Source of the DNA: Annulohypoxylon bovei var. microspora
Taxonomy: Eukaryota; Ascomycota; Sordariomycetes; Xylariales; Hypoxylaceae
DNA: 64,000 nucleotides
Direction of reading: 5' to 3'
NCBI GenBank assembly: GCA_022836615.1
Contig: MU405294.1
Coordinates: 1-64,000, forward strand
Below, one piece after another: positions 1 to 11,025 of the stretch (its first letter is position 1; each line of letters starts with the position of its first letter). Under the pieces are notes generated by a model, which did not search any database, was not told the DNA's origin, and saw only the letters and a program-made list of their open reading frames with translations. A program made the translations under genes and the position numbers.

Positions 1-3000
1 AGGCAGTTTGTACGTTTTACACAACACAGACAACCACAAGATCGTAATACATCACACGGTATTACACGCAAACGTATCGTGACCTATTGCCTTCACTTAT
101 TTTTTATAAAAAAACTATAATAAAATATTAAAACTTATAACTTATTATTTAATAAAATTATTACCAATTAAATATAATTATAAAATATATAATAAGGAAT
201 TTTTAATAATCATTAAATTAATAAAAACATAATAAAAAAAATTATAAAAGATAATTAAACCTTTTATAATCTTTATAAATTATAAAAATTTAAAATATTT
301 CATAATTACTTATAAATTAAATAAATGTTAAGTATATTAAAAGTAAACCTTATTAAAATTTAATTTTATTATAAAATATTAAGCTAATAAAAAAATAAAA
401 TAATTTAATGTTTTATTAAAATAAAATTAAAATATCTTAATAAATTAAAAAAATAAAAAAATAATAAATTATATATAACATTTATTTAAATAAAAATAAT
501 TATCTTTAATAAAAATAATAATAATAAACATCCAAATATTTTTAATAAATATTATTAAGATATTAAAAAAGAAAATAACATTAAATTAAAGCTTTATAAT
601 TATATTTATTAAAAAAAAAATCTTTTATAATAAAAACTTATAAACTTTATAAAATTAAAAGATTATTAAAAATATAAATTTTAAGACGATTTATAAGATT
701 ATTAATAAAAATAATTATTATTTTTCATTAACTTTTAAAAATTATAAAATTTTAATTATTAAATATAATTTAAACGATAAAAAAACCATATTATTTAAAA
801 AATAAACATAAATATTAAATTAAAAGCCTTTTAAAACGGTTATAATTTAAAATATTTATAATTTTTATATTACGGGTTATTTAAAAAAAAAAATATTATT
901 ATAATCACCTTAAAATCCTTTTATTAATTAATTATAAAATAAAATATATAAAAGTTTTATAAAAATTATAATATTTATAATTAAATTCACATTTAATAAA
1001 TTTAATGAAAAAGGTTATTAAAACTTTTATTTATTTTTAATTATTATTTTTTAAAATTATTTATTAATTTTATAATAAAAATATTAATAAAAAAAAAAAA
1101 ACCTTTAATATTTAATAATAATCACTTATTAATTATTAAAATAAGTTTTATTAAAAATAATAAATATTATAAAAATTAAAACATATATTATAAAACTTAT
1201 ATATATTTATATTAAATATTATAACTTCTTTATAATAATAATATTAAATTAAAAAAGCAATTAAATAAATACATTTTAAATAAAACTTTATGAATTAATA
1301 AAGATAATATAACATTTATTTATTACTTTTAATTTAAAAATTAATAAATTTATAAAAAAAAAATTAAAAAATATAAATATACTTATAATATTTTTTAACT
1401 TATATATAATTTAATTAATTAAAAATGTTACTTATAATAATAATAATAATTAATAATTAAAATATAATAATTAAGTTAAGTTTTTTTTATATAACGCATA
1501 AATACCACATATATTTAATTAAATAAATCGTTAATAAAGTTTTAAACAAATCATTTAAAAAATAATAAGTTATAAACTTTATAATTAAAATTAAAGAAAT
1601 TAACAAATACATTTAAATTATTATAATTATAATTTAAGAATATATAAAATATATAATAAATTAATTTCAATTAAAAAGCTTTAAATATAAAATAAATAAT
1701 AAGGTTTAATTAAATTTAAAAAATATTACAATATTATAATTTAAAAAAAAACTTTTTTAATTATATATAAAATATAAAATAATTAAAATAATTAACTTTT
1801 ATATAATAAAATTAAATATATTTATAAAAATTTAATTATAATTTTATATTAAATTATTTAAATTAATAATTATAAATTTATTATTATTTTAAATATAAAA
1901 TAACGTTTAATTATTATTTTTTATTAATTAAAATAATAAAAATTTCGAATATATTATTAAAGAAATCTTGCGATTAAAAAGTAAACGTAAAGGATAAAAT
2001 ATATATAAAATAATATTAATTAAATGAAAAGGTTACGTAAAATTAATATAAAAATTTTAAAAAAAATTAAAAAATACAAAGGTTTTAAAAACATTTTATT
2101 AACGATTCGGGGTAAAAGATGAGGTAAATAAAAAAGTCTTTATAATTATAAGCCTTAAAAAATAAAAATAAAAAATATTATTATAAATTAAAGATTTAAA
2201 AAATTAATTAAAATAAAAATTAACATAAACTTACATTATAATTATAAACACGATAAATATAAATTCTTATAATAAAATTATTAACAGCTTTAAATGGGTT
2301 ATTAAAGTTATTAAAACATGTATAAAAAAGGTTTTTATATTAATTAACTTAATTTATATTTTTAAGCATAAATATTATAACCTTAAAAACGAAGGGTTAT
2401 TATTTTTCTTTTTTTTTTTCATTAATGAAAATAATCTTATTTTTAATTTTATATAACATAAGTTTATCGTTGCTTATAAAAATCGTTATAATAAAATTAT
2501 AAAAAAAAAACTTAATAAATTAAAATATTTATAACTTTTTATATTTATTATATTAAAGTTATTAAATTAATTATTACTTTATAAGTTATATTTATTAAAT
2601 TTATATTTAAAATGAATAAAAAAAAGATTTTAATAATTATATTTAATAATAAAAAAGTTTAAATTTAATGGTTTAATTAAAAAGTAATTAAATAAAAATA
2701 TATAATTATCTTTAATAATTAAATTAATAATATAATTATAAATTAATAAATAATTTAAATTTTTTTAATGGAAATAAAACTATGATATTATAATTAATAT
2801 AAATTTTTTATATTTAATAATTACTTTTTTTACATATTTATTAAATTTATATAATTAATTTATATAAATAAAATTTTTTTTTTTACTTATTAATTTATAT
2901 TAATAATAAAATATAACCTTTAAATATAAGTGTATTTTTATTATTAAAAAGTTATTTTTAAAAAAAAATAAAACTTTAAATATTATATATAATAATAATT

Positions 3001-3650
3001 TTAATATATAAATAACGTATATTATAAGCTTATATTAAATGTAATAAAATAACTTTTTTATTATATAATATATTAATTAATTAAAAAGAAAATAAATTAT
3101 TATTTTTAAACTTGAAAAAAGTTTTAAATAAAAAAAAAATAAAACGGTTATAACGGTAATAAAAATTAATATTTAATACATTTTTTTATAAACCATTAAA
3201 AAATATTTTTCCAATTTTTTAAAAATTAAATAACCTTTTTAATTAATTAAAAAAAAATAAAAAAAATAAAAGGGATATATTTTATAATATACGTAATTTA
3301 ATTAATAAAATTAAAAAGGTTTTTATACTTAAAATTAATAATATAATAAAGTTAATAATAATTATAATAAATTTAAAATTATAATTAAATATATATGCCT
3401 TTAATGTATAATAAAATGTAAAACTTAATTATAATAAAATATTTATTAATTTATTAAAAATTAAAAATACGTAATTAAAACGGGAAAAAAAATTACTTAA
3501 TTAACCTTTATTTAATAAATTAATTAAAAATTATATTATTATAAAAAATAAATAAATTAAAAAGCAAAAAATTAAAAAACAAATAAATATTTTCTTTAAT
3601 TTAATTAAGTGCGAATTGTTAATGTTATTAATATACGAACTTATAAATGA
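1..3650. repeat. AT-rich gene-free block (left), probably RIP-decayed repeat DNA
   Basis: By eye almost entirely A and T, with very frequent TpA and almost no CpA or TpG. No open reading frame of useful length is present. The change to ordinary composition near 3600-3660 is abrupt. This is the usual look of transposon sequence eroded by repeat-induced point mutation in ascomycetes. I could not recognise the parent element. The RIP reading is inference from composition. Confidence 0.75.
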
Positions 3651-3704
3651 TAATAATAATGGTTGTTCGGAATCCATACTTATCCGGAATCGTGACCCAC
3701 ACGG

Positions 3705-5013
3705 TTAATTCTTACAGCGCCTGCGGACATACATGCGTAGGTTAGAATGCCAATAGTAACCTCCATTGGCGCTGAAGTGGTCGCGAGATCCATAGTCAAC
3801 AAGCTCGTTATTACCCCAAGTCCACACAAGATTTGGATCCTCTGCTGGGAACTTCTTTTCTATCTTGTATTCACGGACAATCATATCCCGTACACGTTTG
3901 GGACATAACGTGTCCAGGCTTACTGGTGCTCCACTAGGAAGTGGCAAGTTGCTAGAATTGTTAGTAATATGAAATGCAAGTCAAGTCCATCGCAAATTCT
4001 GAATCTGGGTCTAACTTACGCGCATCCAGGTATCTTAACCTTATTACCGTCTTCCTCTGTAACCTCAAACCATTGCCTATCCTGGAATGGTCTCTTTCGA
4101 GGAACCTCTGTTGTTATGATTACGACCGGCCGAGCATACTCCTGAATTAGGGACATTGTTGGACATTCAGGTGGCCCAGCAAAGTTAACAAGCATTGTAT
4201 CGCCATCAATCACGGTAAATTGCTCGTGTTTCCCGTAGCTAGGGTCGAGAACGATGAATGGGATGATTGTTGACTGCTCAAGGGCGATCTTGTGTTGAGG
4301 TGTGTATCCCGGATCTGCGGTGTAAAGGTTGATTTGTTGACCCGTCTTCTCTTCTAACTGCTTAACGATAGCGATTACCAAGCAATGTTGGGCGACGTTT
4401 CGTGGAGAAAGACAGTCTGAAATGTTCTCTCCCGGGTTATTATGGAGGGCTGTAAGAATAGGACCGAGTCCTAGACAAACTACTTTCTTGATGCGCTTTG
4501 GCTTTTGGATACTGTCGATGGCCTCGTAAACCTGCTTTGCTCGAGTACTAACGGTCTGCCACCTTTGCCAGGCTATCGCAAGGACGTTGTGGATAGCGTT
4601 CTCAGGTATGAGATCCTGCCTCATGAACCAGTACGAACTACCTTCGGGATATGGCATGAAGTACTTTGCGAAGAAGCTATCCGTTGCCAGCAAATATTAA
4701 TATTCTCAATACGAGCTTTAGTTTGATACAATGAGACAATATAAACTTACGATTCAGAAGGAGGATTATGCGCAAGTTCTTCATTTGGCCTCTCCTGTTC
4801 AGGAGGATAATCTGGTATTGCAGTTTGACATAGCTTGAAAAATTCGAGTATGGCTCTTGGACTATCTCCCCTAATTTCACAATTGCTGAACATGTACCAG
4901 TTACATCGTCGAACTATTTTGCGTATGCGTTCCTCACTATCGACCGGGAGACTTCGTATTCTTTTTCGGTTGAGGAACTTCGTCTCTAGTCTACGGTCTC
5001 CTTGTGCTGCCAT
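3705..5013 (-). CDS. SRR1-like domain protein (three exons, 388 aa)
   Basis: Exons on the minus strand: 5013-4751, 4676-4020, 3951-3705. Both introns (74 and 68 nt) have GTAAGT donors and AG acceptors and keep the frame. The ATG at 5011-5013 is the first Met and the stop is TAA. Around residues 150-160 the protein has VVCLGLGPI, the glycine-rich start of the SRR1 domain, followed by a helix rich in His, Gln and Cys and by a TADPGY segment near residue 215. The family is named after plant SRR1, linked to circadian and light signalling and heme regulation. In fungi these are short proteins of unknown function, often in several copies. The family call rests on that central motif; the cellular role is not known. 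It sits at the edge of the AT-rich block with no obvious partner gene. Confidence 0.8.
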
Positions 5014-6009
5014 AGTCTATGCTGACAAGGTGCTGCGGATTAGGCTGGTTGATAAGATGTAGGGTGAATGTAAAGATTCCAGTGTCGTCAAATATATTGT
5101 GGTAATATAAGCCTACCTTCAAGAAAGGAGAAAGGTACCTACTGAATTTAAGGGAGTTTAAAATCAGTCAAAAATATAGAAAAGACCAAGTACCGGAAAC
5201 TAGGTATTTAGAATTCTAGAGATACCTGACTTTGAGATGCGAATGGAATTGTACTACAAGCTTGTTTGACATGTTTGATGAAAATGCGTTTGCTACACCG
5301 AACAAATATGTAAATACGACTATGAGATGATTTACCATGATGCTTAAATTCTTCAAGGTAGGTACCTAATCTGACAATGACCCTGGTTCACATTATGATT
5401 GTAGTGCGTGATGAATTCACCATCGTCATGCTAGGGGATTGGCAGAGATCTTCTGGTTCATACCAGATAAGAATAGTATCATTTCGCATTGAATGACGGC
5501 TGCCCACGAGATAAGTACTTCAAACTCACTTATAATACAACTGTATATATTCTTAGATAATACATTAAAGTCGTATCGGAAACTCATCTTTGTGGTGTGT
5601 TTATAGTCCATTGAGTATATGCATTATCGTAACTCCTATTTACTCCAACCCTAACCCTAACCCCAGCCCCTTTTCTTGGTAGGTCATATTTAAGCCCATA
5701 ACACAACGAACGCAATTATTGAAAATGTATTATATATTAATGTAAACTTGTAATCCGAAATATAATTCACCAGACCTTTCATGTATAAAAAGCAATTCAT
5801 CTTTTTTTGAACACCAGGATCTGGCAGACGCCCTTAGCCCAGATATCTTATCGTCACCGTGGTTCGTCCGCCTCCATACCTATTGGAATATCCCGAATTT
5901 TAATATTACTCTAATTAATAACGCCAAACTTGTAAATCCCATCAAGACGACAACCTCCCTAAATCGAAACATCTAAGTCCTCCAAACTCACTAACATGGA
6001 CGAACAAGC
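5014..6009. other. Intergenic; short interstitial telomere-like repeat inside
   Basis: No gene seen. The only notable item is a CCCTAA run at 5647-5664, listed separately. The region holds the 5' flank of the SRR1-like gene and the 3' flank of the calpain-like gene. Confidence 0.5.
5647..5664. repeat. Interstitial telomere-type repeat (CCCTAA)n, about 2.5 units
   Basis: The stretch AACCCTAACCCTAACCCC matches the fungal telomere repeat TTAGGG on the opposite strand. It may be a scar of break repair or a telo-box-like promoter motif; its short length allows chance. Confidence 0.5.
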
Positions 6010-7608
6010 TTATTTAGCCACGCCAATACAAGCGAAGTACTTCTTAAAAGCCTTTACCTCGATGCTAAGCACACCATCGCGGTCAAGTAGCGCAGCAGGA
6101 GGCCAGTACTCAGGCTCGACACGATCCAGGAGCCCGGTGTAGGATGTCAAGCCGCGGGGCTCGGTGACGCCCCACGGGTTGCGCACGATGATGTACTGGT
6201 TCTCTTCCTGGCCCTCGCTGACCCACCCCAGCACCGAGTACGCGTGGTTCGCCACCAAGTTGCTGCCGCGGAACATGTCGCCCGTAGCGTGCGTCCAGGC
6301 CGCCATGGGACTGATAGTGCGCTTGTTGACGCTGCACGAGCGCACCAGGCCTGCGAGCTCGGCGGGCGAGTGCCTGTCCGTGAAATAGTACCGTGGCTCG
6401 CGCCCGTTGATCTGGGCCATGGCCTTGATGGGGTCGCCGTTGTGCGCCTGCGTCAGGTCCACGCGGCTGCGGTCCTCGGAGCGCGTCATCCACTTCACGA
6501 ACGCCTTCTCGTATAGGGCGGGCCAGGTCTCGTAGCCGTCGCTTGATCGAGCGTAGATGGGCATGTCGGTCGAGTTGTTGACGGGGATCTGGTAGTCCAC
6601 CTCGACCGTGTCGGTATCGGCGTTGTTGCGCCCGCCTTTGTCGTGGAATTTTATAGATAGCGTGCGTCGGTTCCGATCCATTGGCCCCGAGAGCACGCGA
6701 GTCGACCGGTTGATCATGGAGGGGTTTGCCCAGAACACGGAGAAGATGGCGGCGATCAGCCAGTTGTTGCTGGATGCGCCCTGAGTCGGGTCGTCGAACC
6801 GATGCTGATACTGCTCGCGAGAATTGTGGGTAAACGCGAAAGGGGAGCCGTCCATCATGAAGCGGCGGGGGATGCTACGGAAGAGGGCTTCGTTCATGTC
6901 ACGCCAAGAACCATTGGGAGGGGTCCAGTCATGGTCCTCTTTGCTGTGGCGAAAGGGAAGTACCAGATCGTTGATAGTCTCGGTGATATCATTGTTGCCG
7001 ACGGTCCTACCGAGTGACTGGCCATCGAGTATGAGGCGAAGCTTCCCGTTTTGCATACGGGCCATCTTAATTCTGGTGTCACCCACCTCCTTGAGGCCAA
7101 TCTTCTCGAGATCGTTGAGTGTCTTAACACGGGACAGGTCAGGCGTGACGAGGTCACGCTCCTCGAGGATCTGGATCTCATTCTCGGACAGCTCCTCCGC
7201 TCGGCGTTCCTGCTCGTTAAGCTTTAATCCAGCGAAAAGGACTGAGTTATGCTTCAAGTCAAACAACTCCTCGTAGTCAGTCTGCAAGACATCCGAAATG
7301 ATACGAGAAGTGGACAGCGCGTGGCGGTCGAGTCTGTGGCCAATCATGGCTTCGACTAGAGCGTATGGGTTGATGGCGCCGACGTTTACATCCTTGGGCG
7401 GCTCATCAGGAGAAGGCTCCTTGCCAAGGAGGGGACTATCATCGCTCTCATTTCCAAGGTCCTCATAGTCTTCAGACATAGTCCTAGAAGGTATTGACCG
7501 CTTGTCCATCTTATGACCCGTGAGAGCCTCAAAGAGAGCATATGCGTCAATGTTGCTGGTGGGCATCGCGCGAGGGGAAGAGTCAGAGTGGGAGCCAGAG
7601 GTGACCAT
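6010..7608 (-). CDS. Calpain-family (peptidase C2) protein, catalytic Cys replaced by Asn
   Basis: Single exon, 532 aa, ATG at 7606-7608. Residues 276-287 (QGASSNNWLIAA) align with the calpain active-site motif QGxxGDCWLLAA, but the position of the catalytic Cys is Asn282. The other two triad residues are kept: His455 in NHAYSVLG and Asn477 in VRNPWG. WPALYEKAFVKW near 362-373 is also calpain-like. The protein is therefore probably an inactive pseudo-protease, unless homologues show an alternative nucleophile. The N-terminus carries two related segments, YALFEALTGHKMDKR (about 23-37) and YALVEAMIGHRLDRH (about 82-96), an apparent internal duplication. No signal peptide or membrane helix is seen. 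Calpains are cytosolic Ca-dependent cysteine proteases; whether this one binds substrates or regulates another protease is unknown. Confidence 0.85.
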   Translation of the reverse strand: MVTSGSHSDSSPRAMPTSNIDAYALFEALTGHKMDKRSIPSRTMSEDYEDLGNESDDSPLLGKEPSPDEPPKDVNVGAINPYALVEAMIGHRLDRHALSTSRIISDVLQTDYEELFDLKHNSVLFAGLKLNEQERRAEELSENEIQILEERDLVTPDLSRVKTLNDLEKIGLKEVGDTRIKMARMQNGKLRLILDGQSLGRTVGNNDITETINDLVLPFRHSKEDHDWTPPNGSWRDMNEALFRSIPRRFMMDGSPFAFTHNSREQYQHRFDDPTQGASSNNWLIAAIFSVFWANPSMINRSTRVLSGPMDRNRRTLSIKFHDKGGRNNADTDTVEVDYQIPVNNSTDMPIYARSSDGYETWPALYEKAFVKWMTRSEDRSRVDLTQAHNGDPIKAMAQINGREPRYYFTDRHSPAELAGLVRSCSVNKRTISPMAAWTHATGDMFRGSNLVANHAYSVLGWVSEGQEENQYIIVRNPWGVTEPRGLTSYTGLLDRVEPEYWPPAALLDRDGVLSIEVKAFKKYFACIGVAK

Positions 7609-9943
7609 TTTGTGTGGTGGTGCTTTAGTGATATATGGGTAGAGATAGGTAGGTATGTATTATGCGATAGACCTGTGGATTGCTGAAGTTTTCACTGTCG
7701 ATTAACGAAAATTGGAATTTCCTGTAGAGGCTTACCGCGTTATATATATCTCCTGGAATACCTAAAATATCCATATCCTTTCTCAATATGTACCTAAGTA
7801 GGAGACGTTACTGTCCGAGGTTCCCGACCATGTTGTAGTGAACCTACAACATAGTATGCCCACCACACATCTCAAGCATACCTACCTTAACATGGATCTA
7901 TACGTGTAGGCCGATAGTTAAGCTCCGCGAAGTACCTAGGTGCCGTCGCTGAATCAAAATAGGTTATATTACGTGGAAAGTCGAAAATTAGAGTAGATCG
8001 CAGCTGGTGATCACTTATCTCGCAGTACACATTTAACAAATGTTTCGCCCTGTAAGTTCCAGGTTGATTTATTTGTTACCTCGGCCCGTACAACTAGATC
8101 GACAAGAATGTCATCTCAAATATTGACGTATCCGAAGAAAGCCTATTCGATTAATAAGTGGTTTACCGAGAACATACTAAGTAGCAATGAAAATACCTTT
8201 CTATCGCAATTATAGTGGAATACATAATTCAGGGCTTGCATTAGAAATGATACTAAGCTACCGACGGACTCCTAAAAGATAATAGGAGCTATGGTCACTC
8301 CCCAAAAACCTTACAATATTCCGCTAAGTTCTTTGAGGAGGGTGGGAAGACGGGCTTCAGATGATTTAGAATACCTCGGTATGTATACAGCAACTAGGTA
8401 TACCTAGGACTTGCATTCGATACGTGGTAAACTCTGTGAAAACCTAATCTTGTCAAGTGATTTAAATAACCATGAGATCGGGGTTGAGTTTAAAGTCTGG
8501 TAAGCCGCCAGATATAACACCCTAATCAAACACCATTAAGTTCACGGTGAACGAGAAATACAGAAAATAGGGGGTTTCTCCGCAATTCCAGGTGCGAGAC
8601 GGTTACGAAATAATATGGCCCGATATCGGTTTCATTTCGAAAGCTCATTCATATACCTACCTATCTATGCTAATTAAGTTAATTGAAAGGAAAAATCCTA
8701 AATATCCCACCCGAATCTTCTCCCATAGGTACCTATCCAACCGCGATATTGCCCAATTTGTTACCTGTCATGCCCGCCAACGCTTTCGACCGTATCGCGT
8801 GCCCTCGAAGGTCAACGAGACCCGTAACTTTTCGCGATCGATGTCTTAAACACTGGCTTCTCGACGATGCGGACGAGTTGTGTGAGCTGACTAATCTTGT
8901 GAGGGTTGCAGGGGCACCGGGATAGGGAGCGGCGACACGGTCGACGATCAAAGGGGTCAGGGGTAATTCCCCGTATTTTTGTGATTAGTAATCATCCCTT
9001 TGATTACCAATCAAATCAATTCTAAGATCTCGTCAAATCGATATATCTTTTACTTATTTTGATTTATTTGACTTGATACATGTCTTGGGTGAGTTTAGGT
9101 GTCTATTTTATTTAATTCTCTTTTCAGTCTCTTATCTAGGTACCAAAAGCTAGGCTAAGAGTTAGACATATGGTTACTCACCGGGCGGATGATGCCCTGA
9201 TCAGCATACGTCAACCGCCATTCATATATTCAAGCATATTAAGATGCCGAAGCAGAGAAGCCACCAGGTAAGTACTACACATAATCACTAGTACCACGCA
9301 CGAATCCGTTTATAAGCGATCCCCGTATGAACTATCTTCTCTTGCAACAGCAGCCTGATAGCCGCCAATTAACACTCTATGCTACAGCCACTGCCAGCTC
9401 CAATCGTGTTCTATGTACATTATCCCGTGTAAGCCAATGGCAAGTCTACTCGACCACTCGCCTTAACCCGGATAGACGGCAGTCGGGGAGTTACAGCCCA
9501 AATACCCAACAAGCAGCTCTTCTCTTTTATCCATCCAACGAGCAGGAGTAGTAGTTGGGAATTATGTAGAAGAAAGGGGGGTGAGGGTGGGATATCAGAT
9601 GAAGATGTAAAAAAAAAAAAATCAAGGATGACGGAACGCCGGTGCGGTAGCCGAGGAAAAAAAAACCCTCGGCTATCAAGTCTATGAACCCTTGCCATGC
9701 TCCCGAATGAAAGGAACCGAAATCAATATTCATCGTAATCTCGTTGAGAGTCGGTGTTGATATGTGCAGATACATCCATCCTCCACGCCCAACTTGTGAT
9801 GCCCTGATCTGCTATATGCTTGATGCCGTATTGATGCTAGTTAGACGTCGTTTGCTCGTTACTTTTCATGCTCTCCAGGCAAGGCTGCCTTCAAAACTTA
9901 GAGTATGCGGATTATCTTGAAGGCCATGTGACCGGGCTTTTCC
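7609..9943. other. Intergenic, 2.3 kb, no supported gene
   Basis: Short ORFs on both strands lack conserved motifs and splice context. Small A-runs near 9610 and 9658 and a few TAGGTACC palindromes occur. I see nothing else. Confidence 0.45.
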
Positions 9944-9976
9944 TTCTCAATTCTTTTTTTCGGCCGGCTTGGGGTC

Positions 9977-11025
9977 CTACCATGGACCAACAGAAACTGG
10001 CGATCCGTAATTACCTGCCATCAACTCATCTAGAATCGAGCCTTGGCCGCCAGACGCATTCGGGATTCCGCCACTTGGTCCTCCGCCAACCCATCCGAGA
10101 TTTGCAGACATAGACGAAATCGCTGCTCCGAGCCTGCCACCTGATTGCTGATTATGCCTGGCAAGAATTTGATCCCAACCGGCCGAGTGTAGGGTGAAAC
10201 CACCGCCTCTCTTCGAAGCCTCGTTGATTACCAGAGCCCATGCCTTCGACATCTCGTCGTACGCGTTCTCCTTGTGATGCCGGTGGCTTTCCCACTCAGG
10301 CAGACTATGGACTACCTTAGTAGCACCGTCGAGATATTGTAACGAGACGTTGGCACTGGTCTCGTGGGGCGGGAGATATTGGGGCGTAAAATCGGCAAGG
10401 GCTTCGATGAGTGCCAGAAGTGGTTGCTTGACTCGGTAATATGTGTAGTCCGAACTCGAATCGCCATAAGGGAACGCATCTCGTAGCTTGTCCTGATATT
10501 CCTTCAATACTTGGAGAGCACACTCGACTGTGGGCCTTGGTGCGCTCTTAACGACCTCCTCACCAATCTCGGGTTGTCGTTCGCAAATAGTCTGTAGGAC
10601 GGCTCGGAGCTGTGTAGCGTCAAGGGTCTCGAGGAGTCGAGGAAGGGATAGAGGCCTCCCTGCTAGTTCGTTTGATCGGATCTTTTTGGGCGGTCTTGGG
10701 GCGAGTTGTCGGGACTGAATGGCGGGAGAACTAGTAGGCGAAACGGACATTTCATCGCCATCATCCTCGGCCTTTCGCTTTCGGCTTGAACCGATAGTGT
10801 TATGGAATGGAGACACTATTAGAAAGATGAATGTTAGCTCACAATACAGCTTGCGTCATCCATTTGATTGCGGGACAGTCGAGTCTACGGTCCGTGACTC
10901 CATACAGCTAGGATAATAACAAAATATCTACCTAAAAACATACTTGAACGTGTAGGAGATCGTCGGTTAGAGTCGTGTTGGTGCAAGAAGAAAGACGGTG
11001 GCTGTGGCGACAGCAGTACGTTCAT
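9977..11025 (-). CDS. STS1: Tethering factor for nuclear proteasome Sts1/Cut8
   Basis: Two exons: 11025-10944 (82 nt) and 10815-9977. The 128-nt intron has a GTATGT donor and TAATAG acceptor and restores the conserved SPTRSMSP junction, with the Met codon itself split. The product is 306 aa. Exon 1 encodes MNVLLSPQPPSFF and exon 2 starts with a basic RKRKAE stretch that fits a nuclear localisation signal. The core GRPLSLPRLLETLDATQLRAVL and the YLDGATKVVHSLPEW and GWDQILARHNQQSGGRL segments are hallmarks of the Cut8/Sts1 family. In yeasts this protein docks 26S proteasomes at the nuclear envelope and supports degradation of nuclear proteins. The small first exon carries the conserved N-terminus and would be lost if the ORF alone were annotated. 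Confidence 0.92.

Noticed and set aside
6110..7276. Several ORFs on both strands over the calpain-like gene
   Set aside because: Shadows of the GC-rich coding sequence in other frames.
8592..8951. Overlapping ORFs of 72-85 codons on both strands
   Set aside because: No motif, no splice context, composition like surrounding intergenic DNA.
9327..9775. ORFs of 74-92 codons, including one with a phenylalanine-rich stretch
   Set aside because: The Phe run comes from an A-homopolymer; no family resemblance.
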